Shown here one piece after another: positions 1 through 9,992 of a stretch of DNA of 64,000 nt. The translations under genes were made by a program, and so were the position numbers. Source of the stretch: Aculops lycopersici. Taxonomy: Eukaryota > Arthropoda > Arachnida > Trombidiformes > Eriophyidae. The DNA is taken from NCBI GenBank assembly GCA_015350385.1, contig WNKI01000001.1:151908-215907 (forward strand), written 5' to 3'. Position 1 is the stretch's first letter. Every line of letters starts with the position of its first letter. The notes beneath the pieces are model-generated. The model was not told the origin of the DNA, ran no database searches, and saw nothing but the letters and a program-made list of their open reading frames with translations.

Positions 1-1
1 A

Positions 2-562
2 GTCGACGCAAGCTGTAACCTGTTCACTCGCGCCTGGCAAGCTGGCCAAAAGTTGCCGCCGCATCCCATCCAAACCTTCAAGGATCCAATCAAGCAGTCG
101 GACGATATGAACGGCGCCATAACCAGCAGCCTGCTCGCCTATTTCGTGGGCGATAAGTTGCCCGACTTCAACTTTACCCGTTGCGCCCGCGAAAATGCCG
201 AGAGTTTCATATACAGTTACGAGTACGTCAACGGCAAGGACTCGCCGGTGACAGATCTCGTTTCCGGTTTGTGCGTTCGATCTCAGGTGCAGAAGATCTC
301 GGCGCAGAGTCCAGCGTTTAAGGTAAACCAGGAGACGAACTATATAGAGGTGAACCCCAAGTATCCCGCTTGGACCATGAGCTTGAACACCATCAGGAAT
401 CCGGTGCGCTTGTTTCTGCGCCCTAGTCCCATTTACCAGTGGTGCGTGTTTGCCACGGGCATTCTCGTCACCCTCATGGCCTTTCTGGTCGTTCGCCACA
501 TCAGCGCCTCTATCTCGACGCTCAAGTCCGAGGGCAACAGCTCGCTGGTCACTTCCACCTGA
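2..562 (+). CDS. NCSTN: Nicastrin, C-terminal part (5' end outside window)
   Basis: Open reading frame from the window edge to TGA at 560-562, 186 residues. Nicastrin is the large glycosylated subunit of gamma-secretase, the membrane complex that cleaves Notch and APP stubs. The visible part matches the end of the ectodomain: a YSYEYV block, then CVRSQVQKISAQSPAF (human nicastrin has a CVRS...ALSPAF block at this place), then PAWTMS and a membrane-proximal segment. A single transmembrane helix follows at about residues 142-165 (WCVFATGILVTLMAFLVV) and a short cytosolic tail, the expected topology for the C terminus. No intron interrupts the visible portion. The tail after the helix is a little longer than in human nicastrin. 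The order of conserved blocks makes the call firm although only the last quarter of the protein is present. Confidence 0.85.
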   Translation, partial: VDASCNLFTRAWQAGQKLPPHPIQTFKDPIKQSDDMNGAITSSLLAYFVGDKLPDFNFTRCARENAESFIYSYEYVNGKDSPVTDLVSGLCVRSQVQKISAQSPAFKVNQETNYIEVNPKYPAWTMSLNTIRNPVRLFLRPSPIYQWCVFATGILVTLMAFLVVRHISASISTLKSEGNSSLVTST

Positions 563-718
563 ACAGCAACAGCATCGGCAACACTATCACTAACACCGAC
601 ACCAAAACTCGACCCCGTGGCGCCCGCAGCGAGTCGTGCAGTGGGCGTGCCCAGGTGAATGGTGATACACTAGAGGGAGACAATCATTCGGAGGAATGAG
701 TTTGCGCGGATTGAATTG

Positions 719-724
719 AATAAA
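719..724 (+). promoter_or_regulatory. Poly(A) signal of nicastrin
   Basis: AATAAA 157 bases after the nicastrin stop codon, giving a short 3' UTR. No competing signal lies between the stop and this hexamer. Confidence 0.6.
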
Positions 725-803
725 TCTGCTGGCTGCAGGTCGAGCGTAATTGGCAGGTAAACTTTGTGTTTTTGTTGTTTTTGTTCCGAGTGTGTGGTGT
801 GTG

Positions 804-804
<1 letters not shown>

Positions 805-836
<32 letters not shown>
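805..836. repeat. (GTT)n microsatellite
   Basis: About ten uninterrupted GTT units in the nicastrin-TEAD interval. Confidence 0.9.
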
Positions 837-2789
837 CTCAGTTTTGGTGTTGTGAGTTCGATTGTATGAGTCTCTCGCGTTTGTGTGTCGACGCCTCGAT
901 ATAGGCGACCGCTTTGCGTGCGATCCAATTCCATTTTGCTGACCAATCGGTTGATATTTGAGCAAGCATACATGTATAGATAGATAGATAGACGAGGAGG
1001 AGAAAAGTGGAGGCTCGTCGGGGTCGCGGCTCGAGTTTGTCGGGTGCGTCGTCTGATTGCCGATTTGTGATTCTCGCTGGCCACTGATTGCCATTTCCGC
1101 CCCTCGAAAGTGGAAATCAGTTGCAATTCGACTCCCAGTTGATGGGCAAACAAACGACTTAGCGTCTGGCGATAAGTGACTTCTGACGGCCACTTGTTGC
1201 TCGGCAAACGTTCAGCTGAGCCCCTAAGAGTGTGAGCCTCAGGAGCGCGATTAGCATTCGTCGTGAGCTGAAAGCGAAGTTGGAATGATTGAAAAGCGAG
1301 CAGACGGGCGCAACAAATTGGGAGCAACAAGTGGCTTTGTCTTTCGCGCTCCTGTCGTCGGCTTGTTGTTCGTTGCTCGTTTCTTGTCGCCTCTTCTCTG
1401 GTTGTGCCTCCTTTTCCTTCCTCTCCCGTTTCGCTAGCTGACTGGCAACCTGACCGAGCCACCGAGAGACAGACAGACAGACAGTCAGTTTAGTTTGCTC
1501 GTTGCGCGGCCACCAGTCGGCTCGGCGGCGAGTGTCGCCCGAACACACAGACAAAACTTACAAAGCTCAGCGGAGCCGGCAAATGAAGCCGGCACACTGA
1601 CCACTTACCTGGCCAGGTGAGTCGGTGGTCAGTTTGGTCGGCGCTCCCCTCGCTTAGGCCGCGCGCACACCTGGCCCAGCGATTGGAGCTTATACTGCCG
1701 GCCAAACTCCGAAACTCGCACTCCACTGGCCCGGGAGTTTGGCTGGCGAGCCCGTGGAAAGAGCCGGAGCGCGAAGGTCGATCCTCTGCTCTGGCTGCCG
1801 GCTGCTTCTGCCTCTGCCTCAGCCTCTGCTTCTACTCTCCGGCCCGACTACCTGCGTCGGTGAAGTGCGAGTTTGCTGGCGACCTCCACTTGCTGCCCGT
1901 TTTGCTGCTTTGTCCCCGCGGCCGTTGCGGTCGCGCCACTCACAATGGCCACTTGGGGCCGGAGGAGGCCAAAGCTGGAGTTGAAGTTTTGGCCGAGGAA
2001 ACGATGCGGCGGCGAGTGGACTTTCCTCGCTGGAGCCCTAAGAACTGAGCTGAGTGCGTCGAGTTTGCCGGCCACTTGCTTGCTAATGCTCATGGAAGTT
2101 GATGCGCGGGCACCACAACACCACAACACAACAACAACAACATCAACTTCATCGATGCCAACAGCAACATCAACAAGCGCGAGGCTGAGGTGAAGCCAAA
2201 ACTGGTGGCCAGTTGGGGCCACAAGTCGGCGACTGGCCAGCGGAGTTGTTGGTGCGCGAGTTGTGCCTTTGAGTGTCTCTCTCCTCAGTGTCTTGTGTTG
2301 CCGGCAGTCGGGAGCCGCGAGCCTCGGCGTGCGCCACTGCCACTAGCCAGTGGGTCGGTCGAGGGCTGAAACTGCCGCCACTAATGCCGAGAGTTTTAAT
2401 AGCGACGCAAACTCTCATTACCTCGGCCATTCGCTCGAACCCGCCACTCGCTAGTGGCCATCCGCCGGCTCCGCTGCCAATGGGCCACTTTATTGGCCAA
2501 ACTGAACTGAACTGAACTGATCGCAAACTTGCACTTCCAGTCGCTTTCTCAACTCTCGACTCTCGACTCCCCATTCCCGACTCTGTGCTCGCAAACTCCG
2601 CCGAGCGGCCGCTCCACTGCGCAACCAGGCCATTTGGCTTCGGGCGAACACTCGCCGCGCGGGATCGCTAAACGGCGCCGACTCGCTGGCTCGCGGCGAA
2701 ACAGCAGCACTTTTCAGCAAACTCATCGCACCAGAACCAGAAGTTTGGATTCAGAACTCAATCTGAATTCAACTTTAAAGCCAAACTTG

Positions 2790-2812
2790 AATCCCAATCC
2801 CAATCCCAATCC
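2790..2812. repeat. (AATCCC)n short hexamer array
   Basis: Nearly four perfect AATCCC units upstream of TEAD. Confidence 0.85.
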
Positions 2813-3360
2813 GAGTCTCAATCCAACGCCGCGACCACTCGCTCAGCTGAGGCCAGCGCGGCGAACAACGAGCAACAACCACAACGAGCGGCGAGATAAG
2901 CGAGCGACTCACGTAAGAGTCAAGTGCCCTTCACTCTCGCTTCTGGTCCAAGAGGGAGAAAATAGATTTAGATTTCCATTTCCATTTCCCACTTCAAGTG
3001 GCCGCAGAAATTCCAAGACGCACGCACCTCAAGCGAAAGCAACAGCACAAGTAGCAACAGCAACAACACCAACCACAATAAGCACAAGTCCTACTCCCAT
3101 CCCGACGACAACGACAGTCGGTGCACTAATTACGCAAACCGCACGCACCCACAAGCACGCAAGTCGCGCAAGCAACGCCCAGCGCACCTGCCGCAAGCAA
3201 CAAGTGTCGCCCACTACGCCGCCATGAACAACCAAACCATCCGAGTTTAGCTTGAAGGTAGAATATAGAGACGCAAGTTGAGCCAACGAGTCGAACATTC
3301 AACTGCCAAGACACAAGTATCAAGCGAAGAGGAAGAAGGAAGAGGAGTTTGAAGAAGACG

Positions 3361-4761
3361 ATGGACGTGGATCAGCTGCTTCAGCAACATGAGGATGCCG
3401 AGCAAGCAGACGGCGAGGGAGTTTGGTCGCCGGAAATCGAGCGAGCCTTTCAGGAGGCGCTCGCTGAGTATCCGGCTTGCGGGCGCCGCAAACATATTTT
3501 ACAAGACGAAGGTGGCGGCAAGATGTACGGAAGGAACGAGCTTATTGCGCGCTACATCTACCTGCAAACAGGCAAATTGCGCACGCGAAAACAGGTGAGC
3601 AGTCACATCCAGGTCCTCGCCAGGCGCAAGGCCAAAGGCGACAACTCCATCGCCGGCTCGGAGGTTGCCTCAAACGGAACCCCTTCGCCAGCCTCTGGTT
3701 CGCGAAGTCTTAGTGCCTCGTCGCATAGCAATCCAATGCTCGACCAGCCCCCAATTAACCAGCACTCTCAGCCGCAAATGAACATGATTAGCCAGATGCG
3801 AAACAACCAGCAACACCACTATCAACACCTTCAGCACAACCCATACGCGGACCTCAATAGTTTGCGCCAACTGGCCGCCAGTCATCACCATCACCAACAC
3901 CACCAACATCAACACCAGCCGAACTACCCAGCGGCCAGTTTGACACAATCTCAAGTCCACACTGCCGGTCAGTCGGATCACCAAATGGATACAGATGCAA
4001 TGAGCAAGGGGCAAGACCACTGGCTAGACCGGCCGGTGGCAAGTCAGCGCATCCGGCTGGTCGAGTTCTCCGGCTTCGTCGAGCGACCCACACCGCCGGC
4101 CGTCCGCTCGCCCTACGACCTCCACCACCATCACAACCAGTTGTCGCCTTCGGGCAGCCGGCATCCCTACGTGCAAATCGACTACTCTAAACTTTCTGTC
4201 TTGGGACTGTCGCCGGACAAACTAGAGCACATAGCCATAAGCCAGGTGCAGGATAAATTTCCAGAACTCGGCGGTCCGGCGGGACTGTGGCAACGTTGTC
4301 CTAGTGACGCCATCTACCTCATCAAGTTCTGGGCCGAACTCAACAAGTGTCAATTGGACAATGACGACCAAAACTCCTACTTCGGCTTCTCCAGTCACTT
4401 CGAGACGCCGGAGCCATTGGGCCAGTTGAGCTGCTCCACTCGCGCCTGCTCCTATGGCCAACAGGTGGTCGAGAAAGTGGACATCATGCGGCCGAGCTAC
4501 AATCTAACCAACGGAAGATACTCATACTCCACCGATCGGTCGCCTATGTGCGAGTTCATGGTTCAGTTCATCAGAAAACTGCGCCGGCTGCCTTCGGTGT
4601 CGCTGATGAATAGTGTTTTGGAAAACTTTACAATACTTCAAGTGATTACAAGCGAGTCGACGTCGGAAGTCTTGTTATGCTTAGCACTTATATTTGAAAT
4701 CGACTCGACCAATCAGATCAAAGGACCCCAACATCATGTTTACAAGTTAACAAAGGATTGA
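3361..4761 (+). CDS. TEAD: TEAD/Scalloped transcription factor, single coding exon
   Basis: DNA-binding partner of YAP/Yorkie and Vestigial, the nuclear end of the Hippo pathway. 466 residues from the first plausible ATG. The TEA domain spans about residues 19-90 and is nearly canonical ([54 protein letters not shown]). A Q/H/S-rich linker follows. The YAP-binding domain covers about 230-466, starting [10 protein letters not shown] and containing [30 protein letters not shown] and a terminal HHVYKLTKD. Cys363 in [12 protein letters not shown] corresponds to the palmitoylated pocket cysteine. Odd points: two extra glycines in the loop between TEA helices 1 and 2 (DEGGGKMYG instead of DEGKMYG), and no coding intron although TEAD genes of most animals have several. 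Convergent with ThrRS, 123 bases between stop codons. The upstream leader may still contain an intron. Confidence 0.97.
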   Translation: MDVDQLLQQHEDAEQADGEGVWSPEIERAFQEALAEYPACGRRKHILQDEGGGKMYGRNELIARYIYLQTGKLRTRKQVSSHIQVLARRKAKGDNSIAGSEVASNGTPSPASGSRSLSASSHSNPMLDQPPINQHSQPQMNMISQMRNNQQHHYQHLQHNPYADLNSLRQLAASHHHHQHHQHQHQPNYPAASLTQSQVHTAGQSDHQMDTDAMSKGQDHWLDRPVASQRIRLVEFSGFVERPTPPAVRSPYDLHHHHNQLSPSGSRHPYVQIDYSKLSVLGLSPDKLEHIAISQVQDKFPELGGPAGLWQRCPSDAIYLIKFWAELNKCQLDNDDQNSYFGFSSHFETPEPLGQLSCSTRACSYGQQVVEKVDIMRPSYNLTNGRYSYSTDRSPMCEFMVQFIRKLRRLPSVSLMNSVLENFTILQVITSESTSEVLLCLALIFEIDSTNQIKGPQHHVYKLTKD

Positions 4762-4879
4762 GCAATCAGATAAACATAAGATAAACGTTATAATTCACCT
4801 TTACAATACATGATATCGCGTCACACCTCATCCCAAAGTGTACGGTTGGGGCTGGTGAGAGTTAATCTTGTTCTATTCA

Positions 4880-4885
4880 TTTATT
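4880..4885 (-). promoter_or_regulatory. Poly(A) signal overlapping the ThrRS stop
   Basis: On the minus strand the stop and hexamer read TAAATAAATG: AATAAA shares its first base with the last base of the stop codon. If used, the 3' UTR would be only a few tens of bases. Confidence 0.5.
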
Positions 4886-6189
4886 TAGCTAGCACCCAAA
4901 CAAGCGGCTATCAATTCCCTATCGGCATGTTTGACTCGCTTCTCCTTGAATTCCCTGAAGAGCTCAATGAGTCGGTCGACGGTCAAAAACAGTTGGTGGG
5001 TTTTCTTGTCGACAGTGATGCGAACAGTTACTGAATCAGCCTCGGCTTCCTTGTTTCCTACAACCAATATAAAGTTGTACTTGTTCACCTCAGCATTCCT
5101 GATTTTCTTGTTCAAAGTAAGTCCATTATCTAGCTCCACGTCAACCATGAACTCTTCTTTCAGACGATCCTTTACTTTTAGAGCATACTCGCTAAGCTCC
5201 TCGCGAACTGGTACAATTTGAGCCTGAATCGGGGACAACCAGAATGGCCAGTGACCAGCAAAGTTCTCGCAAAGGATGGCGATAAATCGTTCGATCGAGC
5301 CGAAGATGGCGCGATGGACTATAATGGGGCGCCCGAATGAGTGGTCAGGTTTCACATACTTTAGATCAAATCTAATTGGAAGCTGGAAGTCAAGTTGGAT
5401 TGTAGCGCACTGGTGAGGCTTGCCGGTGGAATCCGTGATGGTGATGTCGATTTTTGGTCCATAAAAGGCGCCATCGCCCTCGTTTAGTGTCCACTCTAAC
5501 TTCGTGTCGTCAAGTACCTTCTTCAGGGCGGCCTCGGCCTCATCCCAAAGAGCAAGCTCACCCATGTAAGATTCTGGTCTAGTTGACAGACACATGTTGA
5601 ATTGGAAGTCGAAGTTGTCGTAAACCGCTTGCATGAATTCGATGGATTTCGCAATCTCTTGTTCGATCTGTTGGGGGGCACAGAACAGGTGGGCATCGTC
5701 TTGACAGAAACGACGCACTCGTGTCAATCCTGTGAGAGCACCTGATGCCTCATTGCGATGTAAAGCGCCAAAGTCCGCAAATCTAATCGGCAAGTCTCGC
5801 CACGATCTCACCGTGGAGTCGAAGATGACACAATGCATAGGACAATTCATCGGCTTCAAGCAATGGGTTTCAACCTCACTCAATGGGACTGTGAACATGT
5901 CATCGGCATAGTGCTCCCAATGGCCGGATGTCTTGTATAAGTCTGCGTTAAACATGTTCGGAGTGCCAACCTCTTCATAGTCACGTTTCTTGTATTCCCT
6001 CATCAGATAATTCTTCAGAGTGTTATAGATATGTTGTCCCCGAGGTAGGAAGATAGCACATCCCGGTGCATACTTTCCGCTAAACATGAAGAGGTTTTGT
6101 TCTCGTCCGATCTTGCGATGGTCGTTTGGCCTCTCAATCTCCTGGTCGCCCGCTGGCTTGGTATCTGCTGCTGCTACTGGAGCTGCCAT
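4885..6189 (-). CDS. TARS: Threonyl-tRNA synthetase, catalytic and anticodon domains only (no editing domain)
   Basis: Charges tRNA-Thr with threonine. 434 residues, of the eukaryotic cytosolic type. The class II core is complete: RPNDHRKIGREQNLFMF at the start, GCAIFLPRGQHIYNTL, NMFNADLYKTSGHWEHY, the zinc-site Cys in LKPMNCPMHC, motif 2 (LHRNEASGALTGLTRVRRF, with the zinc-site His in QDDAHLFC), and motif 3 with its His in IVHRAIFGSIERF. The anticodon-binding domain follows, with GLTLNKKIRNAEVNKYNFILVVG. Family members are usually about 650-800 residues because a TGS domain and an editing domain precede the core; here the ATG lies 22 codons before the core. An in-frame TAA at 6211-6213 bounds the frame upstream, and no editing-domain exon is seen in the window. 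NCPMHC replaces the usual NCPGHC. The N terminus does not look like a mitochondrial presequence. Divergent from MRPL40. Confidence 0.95.
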   Translation of the reverse strand: MAAPVAAADTKPAGDQEIERPNDHRKIGREQNLFMFSGKYAPGCAIFLPRGQHIYNTLKNYLMREYKKRDYEEVGTPNMFNADLYKTSGHWEHYADDMFTVPLSEVETHCLKPMNCPMHCVIFDSTVRSWRDLPIRFADFGALHRNEASGALTGLTRVRRFCQDDAHLFCAPQQIEQEIAKSIEFMQAVYDNFDFQFNMCLSTRPESYMGELALWDEAEAALKKVLDDTKLEWTLNEGDGAFYGPKIDITITDSTGKPHQCATIQLDFQLPIRFDLKYVKPDHSFGRPIIVHRAIFGSIERFIAILCENFAGHWPFWLSPIQAQIVPVREELSEYALKVKDRLKEEFMVDVELDNGLTLNKKIRNAEVNKYNFILVVGNKEAEADSVTVRITVDKKTHQLFLTVDRLIELFREFKEKRVKHADRELIAACLGAS

Positions 6190-6542
6190 TGCTAGACTAA
6201 TTGAGTTGAATTAATAATATTATTGAAACAAGTTCTGGACCCGAAGGGTAAGCAATTTATAAGCAATATAGAATCAGAACGGATTGTATGGTGGGCGGGT
6301 TTTTGTCGTAAGCATGTGGCTTCATTCGCGTGTGCCCGAGAGCAAGAATGGCCATACATAAAGCAAAATTGCAAAAAAGAACGCTCGCATCTAGTTGATT
6401 TCTTAGTTCGACCACTGCATTAATTTTTGCAATCTTCCCCAAATTCAGCGGCATTGAAGCAGGGCGCGTGGATTTGAAGCATCGCTTTACCTACGACAAA
6501 AACATTGTTTTGTCCTAGATCCTACCGATCAAGCTCGCCAAG
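6190..6542. promoter_or_regulatory. Shared divergent promoter interval, ThrRS / MRPL40
   Basis: 352 bases between the start codons of the divergent ThrRS and MRPL40 genes. It must hold both leaders and probably both promoters. No TATA box at a convincing distance is seen. Short frames inside are not conserved. A TCTAG|CA acceptor-like sequence directly before the ThrRS ATG (6190-6194, minus) means an unseen upstream exon cannot be excluded from DNA alone. Confidence 0.5.
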
Positions 6543-7139
6543 ATGTCGAGAATACTATTGAATACAGTCACCTCCTTGATATTCGATAATTCAACCTCAA
6601 TATTGAGCAATTCACATAGGGCCATTGCAACAACACCGGCCCTGTTGGCCTTACCACCCAGAAAAAAGGCCAGATTAGACCCAGCAGTGCTCAAGGCAAG
6701 AGTTGAACGTAAGACTAGGAAACTCCAAAGAGAGATAGAAAAACTCTTGAAGGAACCAAGGCAGCCTATTCCTATCTTGGAGTATCAATACAGCAACTCT
6801 GAGCTGAGAGACCTCAAATCTCGACCAGGAAGGACCTTCGCTGACGCCGGCTTAGACGAGTCGACATTGCGAGGTGCTCTAAAGCTTTGGTCTTTTTACA
6901 GAAACAATCAGAAAATTATGGAGATGAAGTCTCTGAAGCAAGTCGAAGCTGCGCAAGAAAATGCATTAAGACATCTAAAAGCAATAGACGAAGAGCTCTA
7001 CATCAGGACAGTTTCGAAAAACGATCTCACACTGATACCATACATCTCGAATCATATGAGGAAAGAGACTCCTGCCAACCAAAACTATCAGCCGCCAGAT
7101 GGTTACATCAAGGACATAACAAAAGATTGGGTGATGTAA
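6543..7139 (+). CDS. MRPL40: Mitochondrial ribosomal protein L40
   Basis: Component of the mitochondrial large ribosomal subunit. 198 residues, close to the usual family length of about 200. The N terminus is an amphipathic, Ser/Arg-containing mitochondrial presequence (MSRILLNTVTSLIF...). The basic block LDPAVLKARVERKTRKLQREIEKL, the LKLWSFYRNNQKIMEMKSLKQ stretch and the C-terminal NYQPPDGYIKDITKDW match MRPL40 (human has KKWSLYKQQERKMERDTI and NYQPPEGRYNDITK). No intron. The ATG follows AAG, a good start context. Convergent with REXO1, 225 bases between the stops. Confidence 0.9.
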   Translation: MSRILLNTVTSLIFDNSTSILSNSHRAIATTPALLALPPRKKARLDPAVLKARVERKTRKLQREIEKLLKEPRQPIPILEYQYSNSELRDLKSRPGRTFADAGLDESTLRGALKLWSFYRNNQKIMEMKSLKQVEAAQENALRHLKAIDEELYIRTVSKNDLTLIPYISNHMRKETPANQNYQPPDGYIKDITKDWVM

Positions 7140-7161
7140 CAGGATTACGCCTCATGCACAG

Positions 7162-7167
7162 AATAAA
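7162..7167 (+). promoter_or_regulatory. Poly(A) signal of MRPL40
   Basis: AATAAA 22 bases after the MRPL40 stop codon, giving a very short 3' UTR. Confidence 0.7.
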
Positions 7168-7364
7168 CTTAGTCATTGTTTGTCTTCAATGCACTTGCTA
7201 GTTTATACAATGGCAAGTTTGAATGTCGTCAAACTAGAACTATACGAATAGCATATCTCTATAGAGGCTTGGGGATCAGGTGATAAGAATCTACTAATTT
7301 ATCGAGGCAGAAGTGTCTTGTTTTCCTTACTCCCAATGATCTTGAGTTATCATCATTTGTGTCA

Positions 7365-9050
7365 TTATTTTGTATTCTCCGGCACATCGGTTCTGATCTT
7401 CCACATAACCAACTTTAGGGCAGCACTGGCGTCCTCTTTACTGTCGTGACCAGCGTCTTCTTGAATGATAATCTGGAGATTCTCTAACATCAGCGTTCGA
7501 AGAGCTCGCTTGAACGGAAGTCCTCGTTTGTGAGGAAATAGGTGAGCCGTGTCCACAACCCGCTTGTGATATAATTTTAACGCTCTCATGTCGCTATCTA
7601 GACTGTGACCTACGAGAATCGACTTGGAAGAAAACATGTCCAGGAGATCTTTTTGCACCTCGACAAGTGTCATGGTTACATTATCCAAGTCGCCCTCTTT
7701 TATACCGCTGAACTTAGTATTATAATCTAAAATGGGTCGAGTTGGCTTAACTAGACGTTCGTATACAACCTCATACTTGTAATTGATCACAGTGACTCTC
7801 GTTAGCTCCAATCCATACGTAGTGTAGCACATCTCACAATCAAGCGCAAAGATGCCATGTTTGTTTGGGTCTAAGTGAGGTTTTGAGAGCGTGTCCACGT
7901 AACCTTTGTAATTTTCCAACTCATGTTGGCCATTATGAACATGATATGGATTTGAACTACAACCACCGGCCGAGGGGTCACCCTTGCAGCAGGAGTATCG
8001 TTTCTCAAGCGATCGATTGATTCGTTCATTCCACAAGTGTCCAGGGTGGTATATGCATTTACCTGTCGTTGGCAAAGGCAGTCCAGATTCGTCAACTCGA
8101 TAGACTTTAGTGCATCGATCACAAATGTAACTCGACGCTAGCTCTGGTCTGAGCTGTAACATTTGTCCATCTTTACCGAGTGGGGGCTTACGAATCTCCG
8201 GGTTCTCAGAGTTTGGACATGGATAATTATAGGCATCTAGTAGATCGATCGGCATCAAATAGCGCATCAACTTATCATAGAGCTCAGTTTCACTCAACTT
8301 AGTTGGATCACATGATTTGATTTGTTTCTTCTCGACGCTAATAGTCCCCCTAACTTTACCTGTAAGGATTTCACTGTGCGATACAACACGATTGCCATTG
8401 ACAAATTCGGCAGCTTCGTTTTGCTGGTTCTTTATCAGGATACCAGCTTTTTCTCTTATTCGTTTCTTGAGTCCCGCGACCAAATTCAAGTAAATTGATC
8501 TATTTGCAGCTCGCTCCGCAATGGACGCCTCCTCCTTAAGACCATTCTCATAGGACTGCTCCTCTGGATGGCCGGTGTTGAGATACTCGTTGATTATAAC
8601 GTCCAAATATCTGGTCCTCAGTAATTGCGGAACTTTTTTAGCATGACCTGCAGGAACTAGTGGTCTCTTGTGCTTGTTTTTAGCTATCGTTGGCTTGTGA
8701 GCAACCCGTTCTTTTGACTTCCTCGGCGAACTATACGATTCCAAGTATTCATCGGCCTGCAGATGTTCGGACTCTTTGACGGGTTCGATTTGAGAAGGCA
8801 GCCGAGGGGTCCATGGGACTGCTTCGTTTACCGTTGACTTCTGTTGTTGTGGTCTTCTTTGAGCATCACTAGTTGTCGTAAGGAAATTCCCGATGTTTGT
8901 AGATTGCTGCGAGTTCCGCCGCCTTGCTACAGCTTGTGCTAATGCGCTTGATACCGGCCGACATGCAGCTGCACTTGACGCAGGTACACGTTTAGTTATC
9001 GAACCTCGTCTTATGGAGTCAGAAGACTTACGATCTTGACTATATTTCAT
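7365..9050 (-). CDS. REXO1: REXO1-type DEDDh 3'-5' RNA exonuclease
   Basis: 561 residues, no intron. The N-terminal 150 residues are basic and disordered, followed by a helical region (VPQLLRTRYLDVIINEYL...NLVAGLKKRIREKAGILI). A Cys/His cluster follows (CDRC...GKCIYHPGHLW...YSCCKGDPSAGGC...YHVHNGQH), which is diagnostic of the REXO1/GOR branch. The exonuclease domain occupies about the last 165 residues. Its acidic residues are visible: FALDCEM (Asp and Glu), TYGLELTRVTV, GHSLDSDMRALK (Asp), and GHDSKEDASAALKLV (His and the last Asp), i.e. a complete DEDDh set. Homologues trim the 3' ends of structured RNAs such as 5S rRNA and tRNA (yeast Rex1); vertebrate REXO1 binds Elongin A, but the long N-terminal region of that protein is largely missing here. 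Divergent from BIG. Confidence 0.9.
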   Translation of the reverse strand: MKYSQDRKSSDSIRRGSITKRVPASSAAACRPVSSALAQAVARRRNSQQSTNIGNFLTTTSDAQRRPQQQKSTVNEAVPWTPRLPSQIEPVKESEHLQADEYLESYSSPRKSKERVAHKPTIAKNKHKRPLVPAGHAKKVPQLLRTRYLDVIINEYLNTGHPEEQSYENGLKEEASIAERAANRSIYLNLVAGLKKRIREKAGILIKNQQNEAAEFVNGNRVVSHSEILTGKVRGTISVEKKQIKSCDPTKLSETELYDKLMRYLMPIDLLDAYNYPCPNSENPEIRKPPLGKDGQMLQLRPELASSYICDRCTKVYRVDESGLPLPTTGKCIYHPGHLWNERINRSLEKRYSCCKGDPSAGGCSSNPYHVHNGQHELENYKGYVDTLSKPHLDPNKHGIFALDCEMCYTTYGLELTRVTVINYKYEVVYERLVKPTRPILDYNTKFSGIKEGDLDNVTMTLVEVQKDLLDMFSSKSILVGHSLDSDMRALKLYHKRVVDTAHLFPHKRGLPFKRALRTLMLENLQIIIQEDAGHDSKEDASAALKLVMWKIRTDVPENTK

Positions 9051-9222
9051 AACAATAGAAGCCTCATCGGCTGGTTACAGTCGGTGTATATTAATTTGCG
9101 AATCTTGACGCAGGTCTGTCGCAAAACTTGATGATTTTTACGCTTGCTTCGTAGGGAAATGGTCTCAAGATCCTGTGTTAAATCTCTTGTTTATTGAACA
9201 AATTTGGCCTTTTTCTTTCAAT

Positions 9223-9262
9223 ATCATCATCATCATCATCATCATCAATCTCATCATCATCA
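9223..9262. repeat. (ATC)n microsatellite
   Basis: About thirteen ATC units with one short interruption, between REXO1 and BIG. Read on the minus strand it mimics an Asp-rich protein; there is no evidence that it is translated. Confidence 0.9.
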
Positions 9263-9784
9263 ATACTCAAATAATCTCGTGAGGTTTGTAAGTTTGTCCA
9301 AATTTGCATACGGGTGACCACAAATGACTGTCTACCGCTGCTAAAGAGGGATTGGTGGTAATGCAAGCAGCAGCAACAGCCGATGCAATAGTAAAAACAA
9401 ACGAATTACGCGAGAGGCAGAGCACTAAAAACATACAGTCAAAAGCTGAATAATCATACTCACTGCGAGCGCAATACCATACGCTGGCATGGCAGGCTGC
9501 CATTGGCAGCGGGTATCAGGCTAATCTTGAACAAGAAAACAACAAAATTTGGTCCAAATTTGAACAAGGAACGCCGGTCTCTACGGTAGAAGCTTATGGG
9601 CCATAAGTTATGGCCTCGCAATGTTTTCTTCTCGCATGTGTCAGCGAGCTAAACTGAGCCAACGAGTGAATGGTTGTGTTTCTGTGAGGTTGAGTTGTCG
9701 AAGCAACAGCAACAACCTTATGTATTCTGACTTATCGGTCAAGTCAAAATTGTTACAGAATTTATTTTATCACTATTACATATG

Positions 9785-9792
9785 TATAAATA
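9785..9792 (+). promoter_or_regulatory. Candidate TATA box for BIG
   Basis: TATAAATA about 200 bases before the BIG start codon, in an AT-rich stretch. A start about 30 bases downstream would give a leader of roughly 170 bases. The region is also nearly self-complementary, so direction is uncertain. Confidence 0.3.
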
Positions 9793-9992
9793 TATTTATT
9801 TTGAAGATCTGACCACAAGCATGGAAATCATTGAATGCAATACACCTGAGAAGTTGTCGTTTCTATTGAATAGTATTTGTTGACGACCATATGAAGCGAG
9901 CCAGCTTTTATTAGATGTAATGCAAAAACTGAATCAGATGAAAAAGAATATTCCGGAATTGTGCAAATAAGCTTAGTGAATAGGATCTGATC

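Larger units (their letters stand above)
725..3360. other. Non-coding interval between nicastrin and TEAD
   Basis: GC-rich sequence with a (GTT)n tract, a (GAACT)n run at 2500-2520 and an AATCCC array. Several open frames on both strands (for example 590-1462 minus and 2529-3227 plus) are low-complexity or Arg/Ser-rich and show no conserved domain. The last several hundred bases probably contain the TEAD promoter and untranslated leader; I cannot place the transcription start. Confidence 0.5.
9051..9992. promoter_or_regulatory. Divergent upstream interval, REXO1 / BIG
   Basis: 942 bases, more A/T-rich than the flanking genes, holding an ATC microsatellite and one good TATA-like element (9785-9792). 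The 62-101 residue frames here are low complexity or antisense and show no domain. Confidence 0.5.

Noticed and set aside
590..1462. 290-residue minus-strand frame downstream of nicastrin
   Set aside because: Arg/Ser/Thr-rich with a poly-Gln made by the GTT repeat, no domain; lies over the probable nicastrin 3' end.
2529..3227. 232-residue plus-strand frame before TEAD
   Set aside because: Low complexity (Asn-Pro and Thr-Pro runs from repeats), no domain, not in frame with TEAD; more likely untranslated leader.
9178..9366. Asp-rich 62-residue minus-strand frame
   Set aside because: Produced by the ATC microsatellite; no support for translation.
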